Shown: positions 11,376 through 19,924, counted from the stretch's first letter. The stretch is DNA of 64,000 nt from CALOBA01 sp942491465 (GCA_942491465.1 CALOBA010000064.1:62001-126000); one strand, 5' to 3'. The notes: a model not told the origin generated them from the letters alone. Program-made: numbers and translations.

Positions 11376-12020
11376 CTAGTTGGCCGTCAGCCCGGCAAGG
11401 TAGCGCTCGACCATCTCTTCCACCAGGCCCTCGGGCGGCTCCGCACCGCCCGCGGCGAGCTTGCCGGTGATGCTCAGCACGGCAATGCCGTGCACACCTC
11501 CCCAGAGCGCCTGGGCGCTGCGTCGCAGTTGGCCCTCGCCGAGGTCGGTGCCATCGAGCAGCGCGCCGAGTTCGGCGCAGACCAGGTCGAAGAAGGCATC
11601 GATCTGCGCCCGCAGCGTCTCGGGAACCAGCTCGGCAGGGACGTCGTGCTCGAACACCAGCCGCCAGCGGGTGGGATGGCGCACGGCGAAGTCCAGATAG
11701 CCGCGGGCCAGGGCCAGCAGTCGTTGCCGCGGCGTGCTCAACGCCGCCGCGGCACGGTCCAGCTCGATGCGCAGGGCCGCCAGCGTGCGCGCGTTGAGCT
11801 GCAGGATCAGGTCGTCGCGGTTGCGGAAGACCACGTACAGGCTGCCGGCCGTATAGCCGATGCGCTGGGCCACCCCCCGCGTCGTCAGCGCCTCCGGCCC
11901 CGCCTCATCCAACAGTGCCTCGGCGGCGTCCAAGGCCATGGCGGCGATCTGCTCGCGGCTGTGCTCTCCCCGTCTACCCATGGTGCGTCTCGCTGACCTG
12001 TGCTGCTCGATTCGCGACAT
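11376..12020 (-). CDS. TetR/AcrR family regulator with WHG-type ligand domain
   Basis: 214 residues if started at 12020; the ATG at 11981 (MGRRGEHSREQI) gives 201 and matches usual TetR lengths. The HTH is near the N-terminus (LTTRGVAQRIGYTAGSLYVVFRNRDDL) and the C-terminal domain has ALWGGVHGI, the WHG signature. It is divergent from the VIT/VWA gene. Three copies of an operator-like palindrome lie in the gap between them, so it very likely represses itself and the VWA-rhombosortase pair. The ligand is unknown; WHG regulators often sense fatty or lipophilic compounds. It is convergent with glgX at 2 bases. Confidence 0.9.
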   Translation of the reverse strand: MSRIEQHRSARRTMGRRGEHSREQIAAMALDAAEALLDEAGPEALTTRGVAQRIGYTAGSLYVVFRNRDDLILQLNARTLAALRIELDRAAAALSTPRQRLLALARGYLDFAVRHPTRWRLVFEHDVPAELVPETLRAQIDAFFDLVCAELGALLDGTDLGEGQLRRSAQALWGGVHGIAVLSITGKLAAGGAEPPEGLVEEMVERYLAGLTAN

Positions 12021-12175
12021 CTAACCGCATCGGCGCCGTGGGCGCAAAGTCGGTCTCGGCAGACCGGTCCGCCAACGCGGATGCGGCCGTCGTGACCGCC
12101 ATGGCGGTCACGACGGCGCGCTTGACGTGCAACCGTCGGGGCGCGAATCAAGCACGAATCGTCTCCAAATAGTTC

Positions 12176-12190
12176 TTGAACATCGTTCAA
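12176..12190. promoter_or_regulatory. TetR-type operator O1, overlapping the -35
   Basis: TTGAACATCGTTCAA is a perfect 6-bp inverted repeat around ATC. Its left half coincides with the -35 box of the promoter below. Two near copies follow at 12205-12219 and 12258-12272. Confidence 0.75.
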
Positions 12191-12204
12191 TTTTGACCTA
12201 TAAA
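12176..12204 (+). promoter_or_regulatory. Sigma-70 promoter for the VIT/VWA gene
   Basis: TTGAAC (12176-12181) and TATAAA (12199-12204) are separated by exactly 17 bases. Transcription would start near 12211, inside the second operator, and run through a hairpin (12220-12244) to the ATG at 12288. The overlap with operators predicts direct repression by the divergent TetR protein. Confidence 0.65.
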
Positions 12205-12219
12205 TTAAACGACGTTCAG
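12205..12219. promoter_or_regulatory. TetR-type operator O2, over the start of transcription
   Basis: TTAAACGACGTTCAG matches O1 at 11 of 15 positions and keeps the half site CGTTCA. It lies just downstream of the -10 box. Confidence 0.6.
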
Positions 12220-12244
12220 AAAAGGCCGGCGGTACCGGCCTTTT
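12220..12244. terminator. Perfect 10-bp hairpin with T-tail, both directions
   Basis: AAAAGGCCGG and CCGGCCTTTT form a perfect stem around a 5-base loop, flanked by A and T runs as in bidirectional intrinsic terminators. It lies in the predicted leader of the VIT/VWA transcript, between operators O2 and O3, so it may instead act as an attenuator. Confidence 0.6.
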
Positions 12245-12257
12245 CGCGGCGTCTAAA

Positions 12258-12272
12258 TTGAACATCGTTCAG
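12258..12272. promoter_or_regulatory. TetR-type operator O3, next to the ribosome binding site
   Basis: TTGAACATCGTTCAG differs from O1 only in the last base. It ends 4 bases before the TTGGAGG ribosome binding site of the VIT/VWA gene. Confidence 0.7.
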
Positions 12273-12287
12273 ATATTGGAGGCGATC

Positions 12288-14345
12288 ATGCGTACCCCGA
12301 CCCGAGCCCTCGGCTCCCTGCTTACCCTCGGGCTGCTGGCCCTGGCGCTCACCCTGAGCGACGAACCCCGGGCCGCCGGCCTGTTGACGCCGGCCGACGG
12401 CAGCCTGCCGGCGCTTGAGATCCGCGAGCACGCCGTCGATGTGCTGATCCAGGACGGCTATGCGGTGACCACGGTGGAGCAGACCTTCCATAACCCCCAC
12501 GGCCGCGATCTGGAGGCCATCTACAGCTTCCCGGTGCCCGAGCAGGGCAGCGTCGGTGAATTTACCGTCTGGATCGACGGCAAGCCGGTGGTCGGCGAGG
12601 TGCTGGAGCAGGGCCAAGCGCGCCAGGTCTACGAGGACCAGCGCGCGGCCGGCCAGGACGCCGGGCTGGCGGAGCAGGACGGCTACCGGACCTTCGATGT
12701 CCATGTCACGCCGGTGCGCGCCGGTGCCGATACCCGCACCCGGCTGGTCTACCTGCAGCCGGCGCGGGTCGACCACGGCGTGGGCCGCTATGTCTATGCG
12801 CTGGAGGAGGGCGGCGTCGACGAGCAGAAGCTGGCCTTCTGGACGGCGCAGGCGGCGGTCAGCGAGCGCTTCTCGTTCGCTGTGCGCCTGCGCTCCGGCT
12901 ACCCGGTGGAGGCGGTGCGGATGCCGGATCAGCCCGCCGCCGGGATCACGCGCATCGACGATCAGCGCTGGGATCTCGCCCTTGCCAACGGCGTCGGGGC
13001 GGAGGATGCGGTTGGGATGCCCGGCCCGGTGGCCAGCCTGGATCGCGATCTGGTGGTCTACTGGCGCCTGGCGCAGGATCTGCCGGGCAGCCTCGACCTG
13101 GTCACCTACAAGCCCGACGCCGCCGGCCGCGGCACCTTCCTGCTCACCCTGACCCCCGGCGCCGAACTCACGCCCATCGCCGACGGCGCCGACTGGGTGT
13201 TCGTGCTCGACGTTTCCGGCTCCATGCAGGGCAAGTACGCAACCCTGGCCGAGGGGATCAGCCAGGCCCTGGGGCGGCTGCGCCCCGATGACCGCTTCCG
13301 CATCATCACCTTCAACGACCGGGCGCGGGAGCTGACCCGCGGCTTTGTCGCGGCGACCCCGGAGGCGGTGCGCCGCTGGGCCGACCGGGTGGCGCAGGTG
13401 CAGCCGAATCAGGGCACCAACCTCTATGCCGGGCTGTCGCTGGGTCTGGACGGCGTCGATGCCGACCGCCCGAGCGGCATCGTGCTGGTCACCGACGGTG
13501 TGGCCAACGTCGGTGAGACCCGTCAGCGCGCCTTCCTGCAGCTGCTGGACCACAAGGACGTGCGGCTGTTCACCTTCGTCATGGGCAACAGCGCCAACCG
13601 GCCGCTGTTGGAGGGCATCGCGCGGGCCTCCAACGGCTTCGCCCGCAGCGTGTCGAACAGCGACGACATCATCGGCGAGATCCTGACCGCGGCCAGCAAG
13701 CTGACCCACCACGCGCTGCACGGCGTAACGGTCGAGATCGACGGCGTGCGCGTGGCCGATCTGACCCCGGCGGAGCCGGGCTCGGTATACCGCGGCCAGC
13801 AGCTGATGCTGCTCGGCCACTACTTCGGCGACGGCGATGCGCAGGTGACCCTCGCCGGGCGTCTGGCCGGAGCGCCGGTGAGCTGGCAGGGGCGCTTCGC
13901 CTTCCCGGGCCGGTCCGACCTCAACCCGGAGCTGGAGCGCCTCTGGGCCTATGACCGCATCCGCGCCCTGGAATGGGAGCAAGACCTGTTCGGGCCGGAC
14001 GCCGACCTGGGCGCGGCGGCCGTCGACCTGGCGGTGGAGCATGGCCTGGTCACCAACCGGACCTCGATGCTGGTGGTCCGCGACCAGGTCTTCGATGAGC
14101 TTGGTATCGACCGGCGCAATGCACGCCGCACCGAGATCGAGCACGCCGCCCGCGCCCAGCGTGCGCAGCAGGCGCAGACGCGCCGGGTCGACCAGGCCGA
14201 GCCCATGTTCAGCGGGGCGCAGCCGCGGCTCTCGGGTGGCGGCGGCGGCGCGATCGACGGCTGGCAGGTGCTGCTGATGACCGTCGCCGCCGGGCTGGTC
14301 GTGCTGGCGCGCCGTCGTGCAACGGCGCCGCGAGCGCAGGTCTAG
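12288..14345 (+). CDS. VIT and VWA domain surface protein with GlyGly-CTERM-like tail
   Basis: 685 residues. An N-terminal signal peptide (ALGSLLTLGLLALALTL) is followed by a VIT domain (about 35-165; AVTTVEQTFHNPHGRDLEAIY) and a VWA domain whose MIDAS begins at Asp308 in LDVSGSMQG. The C-terminus has a run of five glycines, a hydrophobic segment (WQVLLMTVAAGLVVLA) and a basic RRR cluster: the layout of a GlyGly-CTERM sorting signal. The next gene is a rhombosortase, the protease that processes such tails. Start: ATG at 12288 with TTGGAGG at 12276; a start at 12258 lacks a site. Related VIT/VWA proteins in marine proteobacteria usually pair with a true sortase. Exported and membrane or surface anchored. 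Confidence 0.88.
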   Translation: MRTPTRALGSLLTLGLLALALTLSDEPRAAGLLTPADGSLPALEIREHAVDVLIQDGYAVTTVEQTFHNPHGRDLEAIYSFPVPEQGSVGEFTVWIDGKPVVGEVLEQGQARQVYEDQRAAGQDAGLAEQDGYRTFDVHVTPVRAGADTRTRLVYLQPARVDHGVGRYVYALEEGGVDEQKLAFWTAQAAVSERFSFAVRLRSGYPVEAVRMPDQPAAGITRIDDQRWDLALANGVGAEDAVGMPGPVASLDRDLVVYWRLAQDLPGSLDLVTYKPDAAGRGTFLLTLTPGAELTPIADGADWVFVLDVSGSMQGKYATLAEGISQALGRLRPDDRFRIITFNDRARELTRGFVAATPEAVRRWADRVAQVQPNQGTNLYAGLSLGLDGVDADRPSGIVLVTDGVANVGETRQRAFLQLLDHKDVRLFTFVMGNSANRPLLEGIARASNGFARSVSNSDDIIGEILTAASKLTHHALHGVTVEIDGVRVADLTPAEPGSVYRGQQLMLLGHYFGDGDAQVTLAGRLAGAPVSWQGRFAFPGRSDLNPELERLWAYDRIRALEWEQDLFGPDADLGAAAVDLAVEHGLVTNRTSMLVVRDQVFDELGIDRRNARRTEIEHAARAQRAQQAQTRRVDQAEPMFSGAQPRLSGGGGGAIDGWQVLLMTVAAGLVVLARRRATAPRAQV

Positions 14346-14359
14346 TCTCCACCGAAGCT

Positions 14360-14394
14360 GCTCCCGCAGGCCGCCGATACGGCCTCGCGGGAGC
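14360..14394. terminator. Hairpin after the VIT/VWA gene
   Basis: GCTCCCGC (14360-14367) pairs perfectly with GCGGGAGC (14387-14394), extended inward by GGCCG/CGGCC. There is no T-run, so this may be a weak terminator or an mRNA-stabilising stem between the VWA gene and rhombosortase. Confidence 0.5.
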
Positions 14395-14473
14395 GGCCCG
14401 CAGCCGCGACCGCGCGTCGCCTGGGGCAAGCGGGCACCACGCGTCCGAGCCGGCCACAACCCAGAGTTCAACC

Positions 14474-15199
14474 ATGCAACCGCTCACAGACTCCCATCAA
14501 CCCATTGGCTGTCGCGCCTCGACTCAAACTGCGCAGGGATTCGTCGAGCGATCTCCAATGATTGGCACCGTCGCGGCGGCTTGGGCGCGCGCCTGGCCAT
14601 GGCGCACCGGCCTGGTCGCCGCCGCGGCCCTGGTGCTCTATCTCGTCGCAGGCCCGGCCGCAGCGCCCTTGGTCCTGGCCGTCGACCCAGCAACTTGGCT
14701 GCATCAGCCTTGGACCCTGCTCACCGGCCACCTGATCCACGCCGGCCCGACCCACCTGCAATGGGACCTGCTCGGGCTCATGTTGGTCGGTTTCGTCTAC
14801 GAGCCGTTGTTGCGCGAGCGCCTCTGGCCGGTCCTGCTCGGCGGCGCCTTGGCGATCGCCATCGGCCTCGCCGCCGGGCTGGGCGGCGCCTGGCTGGTGC
14901 ACTACTGCGGGCTCTCCGGCATCATCAACGCGGTGGTCGGTGCCGGGGCGCTTGCCGCCTGGCGCCGCGGCGATGGCGCCGCCGTCGCCTTCGCTCTGCT
15001 GGTCATCGCCAAGGTGACCATCGAGGTGCTCGGCGGCGGTGCGCTGCTCACCACCACCGCCTGGCCGCCGGTGCCCATCGCCCACCTGCTCGGCATGGGC
15101 GGCGGGGCCGCAGCGCTGCTGATCCCGGCGCTTCGGCGTCGACCAAGGCCGTCCAGAGAGGCAGCGCCCAACGGCAACGACAGAGAGCAGTTCGGATAG
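14474..15199 (+). CDS. rrtA: Rhombosortase (rhomboid-family serine protease)
   Basis: 241 residues from the ATG at 14474, or 213 from 14558 (MIGTVAAAWARAWPW), which is nearer the usual length. Several membrane helices. Catalytic serine in CGLSGIINAVVG (residue 148 of the long form) and catalytic histidine in PIAHLLGMGGG (residue 204) are both in place. The loop HLIHAGPTHLQWDLLGL corresponds to the conserved His-rich segment near the second helix. Rhombosortases are short rhomboids that cleave GlyGly-CTERM tails. The neighbour just upstream ends in such a tail, so it is the probable dedicated substrate. The family call rests on motif, length and context. Confidence 0.82.
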   Translation: MQPLTDSHQPIGCRASTQTAQGFVERSPMIGTVAAAWARAWPWRTGLVAAAALVLYLVAGPAAAPLVLAVDPATWLHQPWTLLTGHLIHAGPTHLQWDLLGLMLVGFVYEPLLRERLWPVLLGGALAIAIGLAAGLGGAWLVHYCGLSGIINAVVGAGALAAWRRGDGAAVAFALLVIAKVTIEVLGGGALLTTTAWPPVPIAHLLGMGGGAAALLIPALRRRPRPSREAAPNGNDREQFG

Positions 15200-15242
15200 G
15201 GATAGAGACCTGGACATAGGGCTTAGACAGTGCTTAGCAGGC

Positions 15243-15848
15243 CTAGCCTGCCGGCGACTCGACCTCGGCAAGCGGCGTTCCCGGCTCGAAGACGACATCC
15301 TCATAGACCGCATCCAGCGCGCAGACAAAGTCCAGCGACGCGATGGCCAGCGGCCCCTCCTCCGGTACCGGGCGCAGCAGCCAGCCGTCGTCGTGGCGGC
15401 TGAACACCTCCACCGAGCGCCGCCGTGGGTCGATCAGCACGTATTCCTGGAGCGTCGACAGCCGCCGGTAGCGGGCAAACTTCTCGCCGCGGTCGTAGCC
15501 CTCGGTGCTGTCGGAAAGCACCTCGATGACCACCTGCGCGGACTCCTTGGCCTGCTGGCGGGATGCATCCGCCGCCGCGCAGGTGACGAAGACGTCCGGG
15601 TAGAAGAAGGCGTCCGCCGCCTCCACGCGCAGCTTCATGTCCGAGATGTAGACGCGGCACGGCCCGCCGCGTAGGTGCGTCTTCAGCAGCATGGCCATGT
15701 TCAGCGCGACGGTAACATGCGCCTCATTCGCCCCGGCCATCGCATAGATCAGACCGTCCACATATTCATGCTTCACCGGCGCGTTGGCCTCGTGGGCCAG
15801 ATAGTCGTCGGGGGTCACATGCGCGAGCTGCTCGGCAAGGTTGGACAT
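15243..15848 (-). CDS. Uma2 family (DUF820) PD-(D/E)XK nuclease-like protein
   Basis: 201 residues from the ATG at 15848, which has GGAG 8 bases upstream; a longer in-frame leader is not conserved in style. The fold signature is clear: YLAHEANAPVKHEYVDGLIYAMAGA at the start, FFYPDVFVTC with the metal-binding Asp, and VVIEVLSDSTEGYDRGEKF with the Glu and later Lys. Members are common in cyanobacteria and purple bacteria, often as solitary copies, and most have no known biological role. Convergent with rhombosortase. Confidence 0.88.
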   Translation of the reverse strand: MSNLAEQLAHVTPDDYLAHEANAPVKHEYVDGLIYAMAGANEAHVTVALNMAMLLKTHLRGGPCRVYISDMKLRVEAADAFFYPDVFVTCAAADASRQQAKESAQVVIEVLSDSTEGYDRGEKFARYRRLSTLQEYVLIDPRRRSVEVFSRHDDGWLLRPVPEEGPLAIASLDFVCALDAVYEDVVFEPGTPLAEVESPAG

Positions 15849-15911
15849 GGCGGTCTCCAGTGGCGTTGGGCTGATGCGATTAAAGCACGTTCGCACCTGA
15901 GGGCAAGCGCC

Positions 15912-16124
15912 TCAGCGCATCAGCGCCGCCGGCATCCGCGGGGGGCGGCTCAGGTACAGGTCCGGCCGGTGCTCCTTGGCCCCGGCGACGAAGTCGTCGG
16001 TGGTCTCGAAGGCTTGGTCCTCCGGCAGGCCGGCGACGCGGCTGTAGTAGCGCAGCCGCCGCGCCCGGCGGCGGCAGCAGGATGCGGCGCGGATCAGGCT
16101 GGACTCGCCTGCGAGGAGCTGCAA
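15912..16124 (-). CDS. Possible small protein or gene remnant, 70 aa
   Basis: The N-terminal part is arginine-rich and low quality, but the last 45 residues (RVAGLPEDQAFETTDDFVAGAK, then PDLYLSRPPRMP) read like real protein. No family recognised. It could be the 3' remnant of a degraded gene or a small gene with a non-ATG start; it lies between the Uma2 gene and a divergent gene at 16219. Confidence 0.3.
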   Translation of the reverse strand: MQLLAGESSLIRAASCCRRRARRLRYYSRVAGLPEDQAFETTDDFVAGAKEHRPDLYLSRPPRMPAALMR

Positions 16125-16218
16125 ACGGGGGGTCTTTGTCGCTGAGCGCCCCGGATGCTATGGTCCGCCACCGCGATCCGCGATGCACCAACCGCACCTT
16201 CAGGCTCCGATCATCACC

Positions 16219-16863
16219 ATGGCCATCAGCGAAAAACAGCGACAGAAGAAGCTCCAGCAGAAGAAGCGCAAACGCCAGCAGGTCGCCCGTGTGGCCCAGC
16301 ATGAGGCGTCGGCAGCCGGCAAGGCGGCGTCCTTCGCTTCCATGCCGGTCCACGAATGCATGATGCCGGCGTCGTTGTTCGAGATCGGCGCCGGCAATGT
16401 GTTGTTTGCGCGGCGCACTGGGGGTGATCAGATCGCGTTCAGCTTCTTCCTGGTCGATCTGTTTTGTCTCGGCGTCAAGGGCGCCTTTTCCGGTCAGGTC
16501 AGTGAGCAGGAGTATGAGCAGCGCTTCAAGGCGTCGATCCTGACTTTGCCGGGGCAGGGCGGCCTCGAGCAGCTTGAGCCCGCCTGCGCGCGCAAGCTGG
16601 TGGAGGGGGCGGTGGCCTTCGCGTCCGAGCTGGGGTTCTCGCCCCATGCCGAGTATCGCGCCGCCAGGCGCATCTTCGGCGATTTGGCCCCCGGCGATTG
16701 CCCGACGCGATTCGAGTATGGCAGGTACGGCAGGCCGTTCTACACGCGCGACCCCGGCGAGACGGCATCTCAGGCCAAGCGCATCGTCCGGCAGTTGGAG
16801 AAGCGCTGCGGCGCCGACAACTACGACGCCGTGATCGATGTCGAGGGCATGTCGGACCTCTAA
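16219..16863 (+). CDS. Hypothetical protein with Lys-rich N-terminus
   Basis: 214 residues from the ATG at 16219 (MAISEKQRQKKLQQKKRKRQQ); an ATG at 16183 would add 12. The first 25 residues are a strongly basic helix, often an RNA- or DNA-contacting or ribosome-associated segment. A globular part follows with IAFSFFLVDLFCLGVKGAF and a C-terminal part with AEYRAARRIFGDL. I do not recognise the family with certainty. No ribosome binding site is strong at either start. Isolated, followed by a microsatellite region. Confidence 0.6.
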   Translation: MAISEKQRQKKLQQKKRKRQQVARVAQHEASAAGKAASFASMPVHECMMPASLFEIGAGNVLFARRTGGDQIAFSFFLVDLFCLGVKGAFSGQVSEQEYEQRFKASILTLPGQGGLEQLEPACARKLVEGAVAFASELGFSPHAEYRAARRIFGDLAPGDCPTRFEYGRYGRPFYTRDPGETASQAKRIVRQLEKRCGADNYDAVIDVEGMSDL

Positions 16864-17155
16864 GACCATTGCGCCCAAGTATCGCTGACGAGCCCAGGTC
16901 GCGGTCGCGGTCGCGGTCGTGATCGAAATCGAGTCCCCGCACGCCAGCGATCACGATCACGAAGGGGACCAGGCTTTCCAGCCGTTCTGGTTTGCCTTAA
17001 TTCGGCGCAGCGGTACCAGCGGGTCGGCGAAGCCTCATATCGAAACCCCGCTCCCGAGGGACAGGGCCGCGCCGCGCCCATGCGCGTTGCCGTTGCTTGG
17101 CGGGTTGCCGGGCGGGGGGCGGCGGATGCGCTGTCGCTTCATCCGCCCTACCGGG
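16864..17155. repeat. Intergenic GGTCGC/GATCAC repeat with inverted arms
   Basis: The 292-bp gap between convergent genes starts with a tandem GGTCGC array (16897-16920) running into GTGATCGAAATCGAG, then an inverted arm GCGATCACGATCACGA at about 16947-16962. GTCCCC and GGGGAC bracket the second part. The structure can fold into a long hairpin and resembles the larger array at 59.9 kb. The rest of the gap shows no gene. Confidence 0.6.
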
Positions 17156-19621
17156 TTAGCGCGACGCCGAGGCGTGCTTGAGGTGGGCGCGGACCATGGC
17201 GATCTCGGCGTAGGAGCAGTCGTCGCCGAGGGCGCGCTTGACCGGGGCGAGGTCGTCCAGGCCGAGCTCGGCGAGCACGGCGCCGATGCGCTCGACCTTG
17301 GTCGCGGCGATGAAGTCGGTGACCGCGAGCTTGCCGTTGGCGATATAGCGGGTCAGGTGGCCTTCGACGGTGCTGGGCTTCAATGATCGGCGCGCGGCGA
17401 TCTCGTCGATGCCGAGCCCCTGTTTATAGAGCCGGTAGCTGATCAGGCGGGTGTCGTTTGCCGGCGGATCGGCGTCTTGGCGCTCTGCGGCTTGGGCGGT
17501 CGCGTCGATGCCTTGGCTGCGACAGTAGTCGGCGACGATGCCGAGCAGGGCCTCGCCGTAGTGGGCGATGCTGTGCTTGCCGATGCCGCGGATGCGCTTG
17601 AGCGCCGCCGGGCTGTCCGGCAGGCTATCGGCGATCTGTCGCAGCACGCTTCTGTTCAGGATGCGGTAGCGGGTGGAGCCCTCACTTTCCTCGTCGGCGG
17701 CCAATTCGGCGCGCCAGTCGCGCAGCGTCGCGAACAGCCGCGGATGCGCCACATCGGCGATCGGCTGGTCGTGTTCGGTTGGCGGCGGCGGGGCTTCGGC
17801 GCCGAGCTTGGCGGTGGCCGACGCGGCGAGGTAGGCGCTGGTGGAGAACCCGTCGCGGCAGCTGTCGATGCAGGCGCGCTTGATGGCCAGGGCTTGGCGC
17901 AGGGCGTCGCGGGCCTGGCGCATCGACTTGGCCAGGGTCTTGTTGTCGGTGTCGAAGGCAAAGCCCCGCAGCCAGGGCATCGGGCCTTCCCGGAGCCGGT
18001 CGGCGAAATAGACGCTGGCCTTTTGCACCCGCTCCTGGACCTGTTGGTCTTCTTCCGGCAGCCGGTCCGGCCGGTAGAGGGTGCGCAGCTGGTGGCGGAA
18101 CTTGGCGCCGACGGTGACGATCGCATCCTTGGTCTGTTGCTCCAAGGTGTCGACGTCGTCGGCACCGCGCACGTCCATGACCTTGCGGTTTGCGCGGATC
18201 AGCGCCAGGAGCTTGCCCAGGGTCTTGCCCAGGGCGTCGAAGTCCCAGCACTCCTGCAGCAGCCGCTGCTGGTAGGCGATACGCGCCTGCTCGATCTGCT
18301 CGCGCGTCGGCGGGTGGCGCTCGGCCTCGGCGCTGTAGTGCGAGACCACCTGGTCGGTCCGGACCGCCGAGCGCGGGATCGGCGTGCTCAGCACCATCCC
18401 CTCGAAGGTCTTGCAGCGGCTCAGCGCCACATAGACCTGGCCGTGGGAGAAGGCGGCGCCGGCGTCGATGATGGCGCGCTCGAAGGTCAGGCCCTGGCTC
18501 TTGTGGATGGTGATGGCCCAGGCCAGGCGCAGCGGCAACTGGGTGAAGGTGCCGATCACCTCCTCGGAGATCGCCTTGGTCTGCGGATCGATCTGATAGC
18601 GGATGTTCTCCCAGGTCATCGGCTCGACGAAGACGGCCTCCTCGTCGCCGGGGCAGCGCACGACCACGCGATCGGACTCCAGGCGCTTGACCGTGCCGAT
18701 CTTGCCGTTGAAGAAGCGCCGCTCCTCGGTGCTGTCGTTGCGCACGAACATGACCTGGGCACCCTGCTTCAGCGTCAGCCGCTCGGCGGTGGGGAAGCTG
18801 TGCTCCGGGTAGTCGCCGACGACCTCGGCCTGAAACCCGAGGGGCCGGGCGGCGAGGGCGTCCAGCCGGCCCGCGTTGATGCGGTCGGCGCTGCGGTTGT
18901 GCGTCGTCAGCGTGATATAGCCGTCCTGGTCGTTCGGGGCAACGCCCGGCAGGTGGCGGGAATTCAGCCAGCCCAGCGTGGCGTCATCGAGGCGATTGTC
19001 GCGCACGCGGTTCAGCAACTCGATGAAGTCGGCGTCGGATTGGCGGTAGATGTGCGTCAGCTCCACCGGTACCAACTCGGTGGCCGCGAGCGCCCGGCTG
19101 CTGAAGAAGTAGCCCGAGGCATAGAAGTCGCGCAGGATCGCCCAGTCCTCGCCGCGCACCACCGGCGCGAGCTGATGCAGGTCGCCGATCATCAGCAGCT
19201 GCACGCCGCCGAAGGGGCGCTGCGAGCGGCGCTCGCGGCGCAGCACGAAGTCCACCGCGTCGAGCAGATCGGCGCGCACCATGCTGATCTCGTCGATCAC
19301 CAGCAGGTCCAGGGTCTCGATGATCTCGCGCTTCTCGCGTCGGAAGGAGCGCTCCGCCGCCTGGCGCTCCACCTGGCTGCCGGGCACGAACGGCCCGAAC
19401 GGCAGCTGAAAGAACGCGTGCAGCGTCACCCCGCCGGCGTTGATCGCGGCCACCCCGGTGGGGGCGGTGACGATCATCCGCTTGGGCGCCTCCCGCCGTA
19501 GCGCATGCAGAAAGGTCGTCTTGCCGGTGCCGGCCTTGCCGGTCAGGAAGACGTTGCGGTCGGTCAGGGTCACCAGATCCCGGGCCATCTGGAGCTGCGG
19601 ATTGGGCGCTGGTGTGGTCAT
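17156..19621 (-). CDS. Pif1/RecD-like superfamily 1 helicase with HRDC and HTH domains
   Basis: 821 residues from the ATG at 19621 (MTTPAPNPQLQMARD); upstream codons are not homologous. Walker A GKAGTGKTT at residues 28-36, Walker B LLVIDEISM near 115, and the SF1 motif AITIHKSQGLTFE are complete. The C-terminal third has an HRDC domain (LKRIRGIGKHSIAHYGEALL) and a RecQ-type helix-turn-helix (YKQGLGIDEIAARRSLKPSTVEGHL). Such proteins probably unwind G4 or recombination intermediates. Divergent from the carboxysome operon with 426 bases between starts. Confidence 0.9.
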   Translation of the reverse strand: MTTPAPNPQLQMARDLVTLTDRNVFLTGKAGTGKTTFLHALRREAPKRMIVTAPTGVAAINAGGVTLHAFFQLPFGPFVPGSQVERQAAERSFRREKREIIETLDLLVIDEISMVRADLLDAVDFVLRRERRSQRPFGGVQLLMIGDLHQLAPVVRGEDWAILRDFYASGYFFSSRALAATELVPVELTHIYRQSDADFIELLNRVRDNRLDDATLGWLNSRHLPGVAPNDQDGYITLTTHNRSADRINAGRLDALAARPLGFQAEVVGDYPEHSFPTAERLTLKQGAQVMFVRNDSTEERRFFNGKIGTVKRLESDRVVVRCPGDEEAVFVEPMTWENIRYQIDPQTKAISEEVIGTFTQLPLRLAWAITIHKSQGLTFERAIIDAGAAFSHGQVYVALSRCKTFEGMVLSTPIPRSAVRTDQVVSHYSAEAERHPPTREQIEQARIAYQQRLLQECWDFDALGKTLGKLLALIRANRKVMDVRGADDVDTLEQQTKDAIVTVGAKFRHQLRTLYRPDRLPEEDQQVQERVQKASVYFADRLREGPMPWLRGFAFDTDNKTLAKSMRQARDALRQALAIKRACIDSCRDGFSTSAYLAASATAKLGAEAPPPPTEHDQPIADVAHPRLFATLRDWRAELAADEESEGSTRYRILNRSVLRQIADSLPDSPAALKRIRGIGKHSIAHYGEALLGIVADYCRSQGIDATAQAAERQDADPPANDTRLISYRLYKQGLGIDEIAARRSLKPSTVEGHLTRYIANGKLAVTDFIAATKVERIGAVLAELGLDDLAPVKRALGDDCSYAEIAMVRAHLKHASASR

Positions 19622-19801
19622 GGCCGAGGCCGTTCGATCCCGTTCATCTGGTTGGCGGCATTGCGTGCTTCGGCGGTTCACAATGGCGGTCGGCGGCCTG
19701 GAAGGCGTCCAGTGTACAGGCCCAATCGCCTCGGTCGAGGGCCGAAGCGCCTCAGTCGGCATCGGCGCAGGGGCGTTGCAGCCCGACCGCTCGAGCCTTG
19801 G

Positions 19802-19824
19802 AATTGCACTATCTTGGTGCAATT
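19802..19824. promoter_or_regulatory. NtrC-like palindrome upstream of cbbL
   Basis: AATTGCAC and GTGCAATT form a perfect 8-bp inverted repeat with a 7-base spacer. The core TGCAC-N7-GTGCA matches the NtrC enhancer pattern of enteric glnA. A half site, TTGGTGCG, follows at about 19833. It lies 224 bases before cbbL and 181 before the divergent helicase. I found no convincing sigma-54 promoter nearby. Confidence 0.5.
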
Positions 19825-19924
19825 GCCGCGTCTTGGTGCGTTTTCCGCACTCACATAGACCGTTGCGCGGGGGGCGGCGGCGGACCCATAGATAAATTCC
19901 AATGGATCAGATAGCAAAGATCGA

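Noticed and set aside
12216..14471. 751-residue open frame antisense to the VIT/VWA gene
   Set aside because: Composition is typical of a shadow, while the other strand has a signal peptide, VIT and VWA motifs.
17477..19501. 674-residue open frame antisense to the Pif1-like helicase
   Set aside because: The helicase strand carries complete motifs; the antisense frame has no domain.
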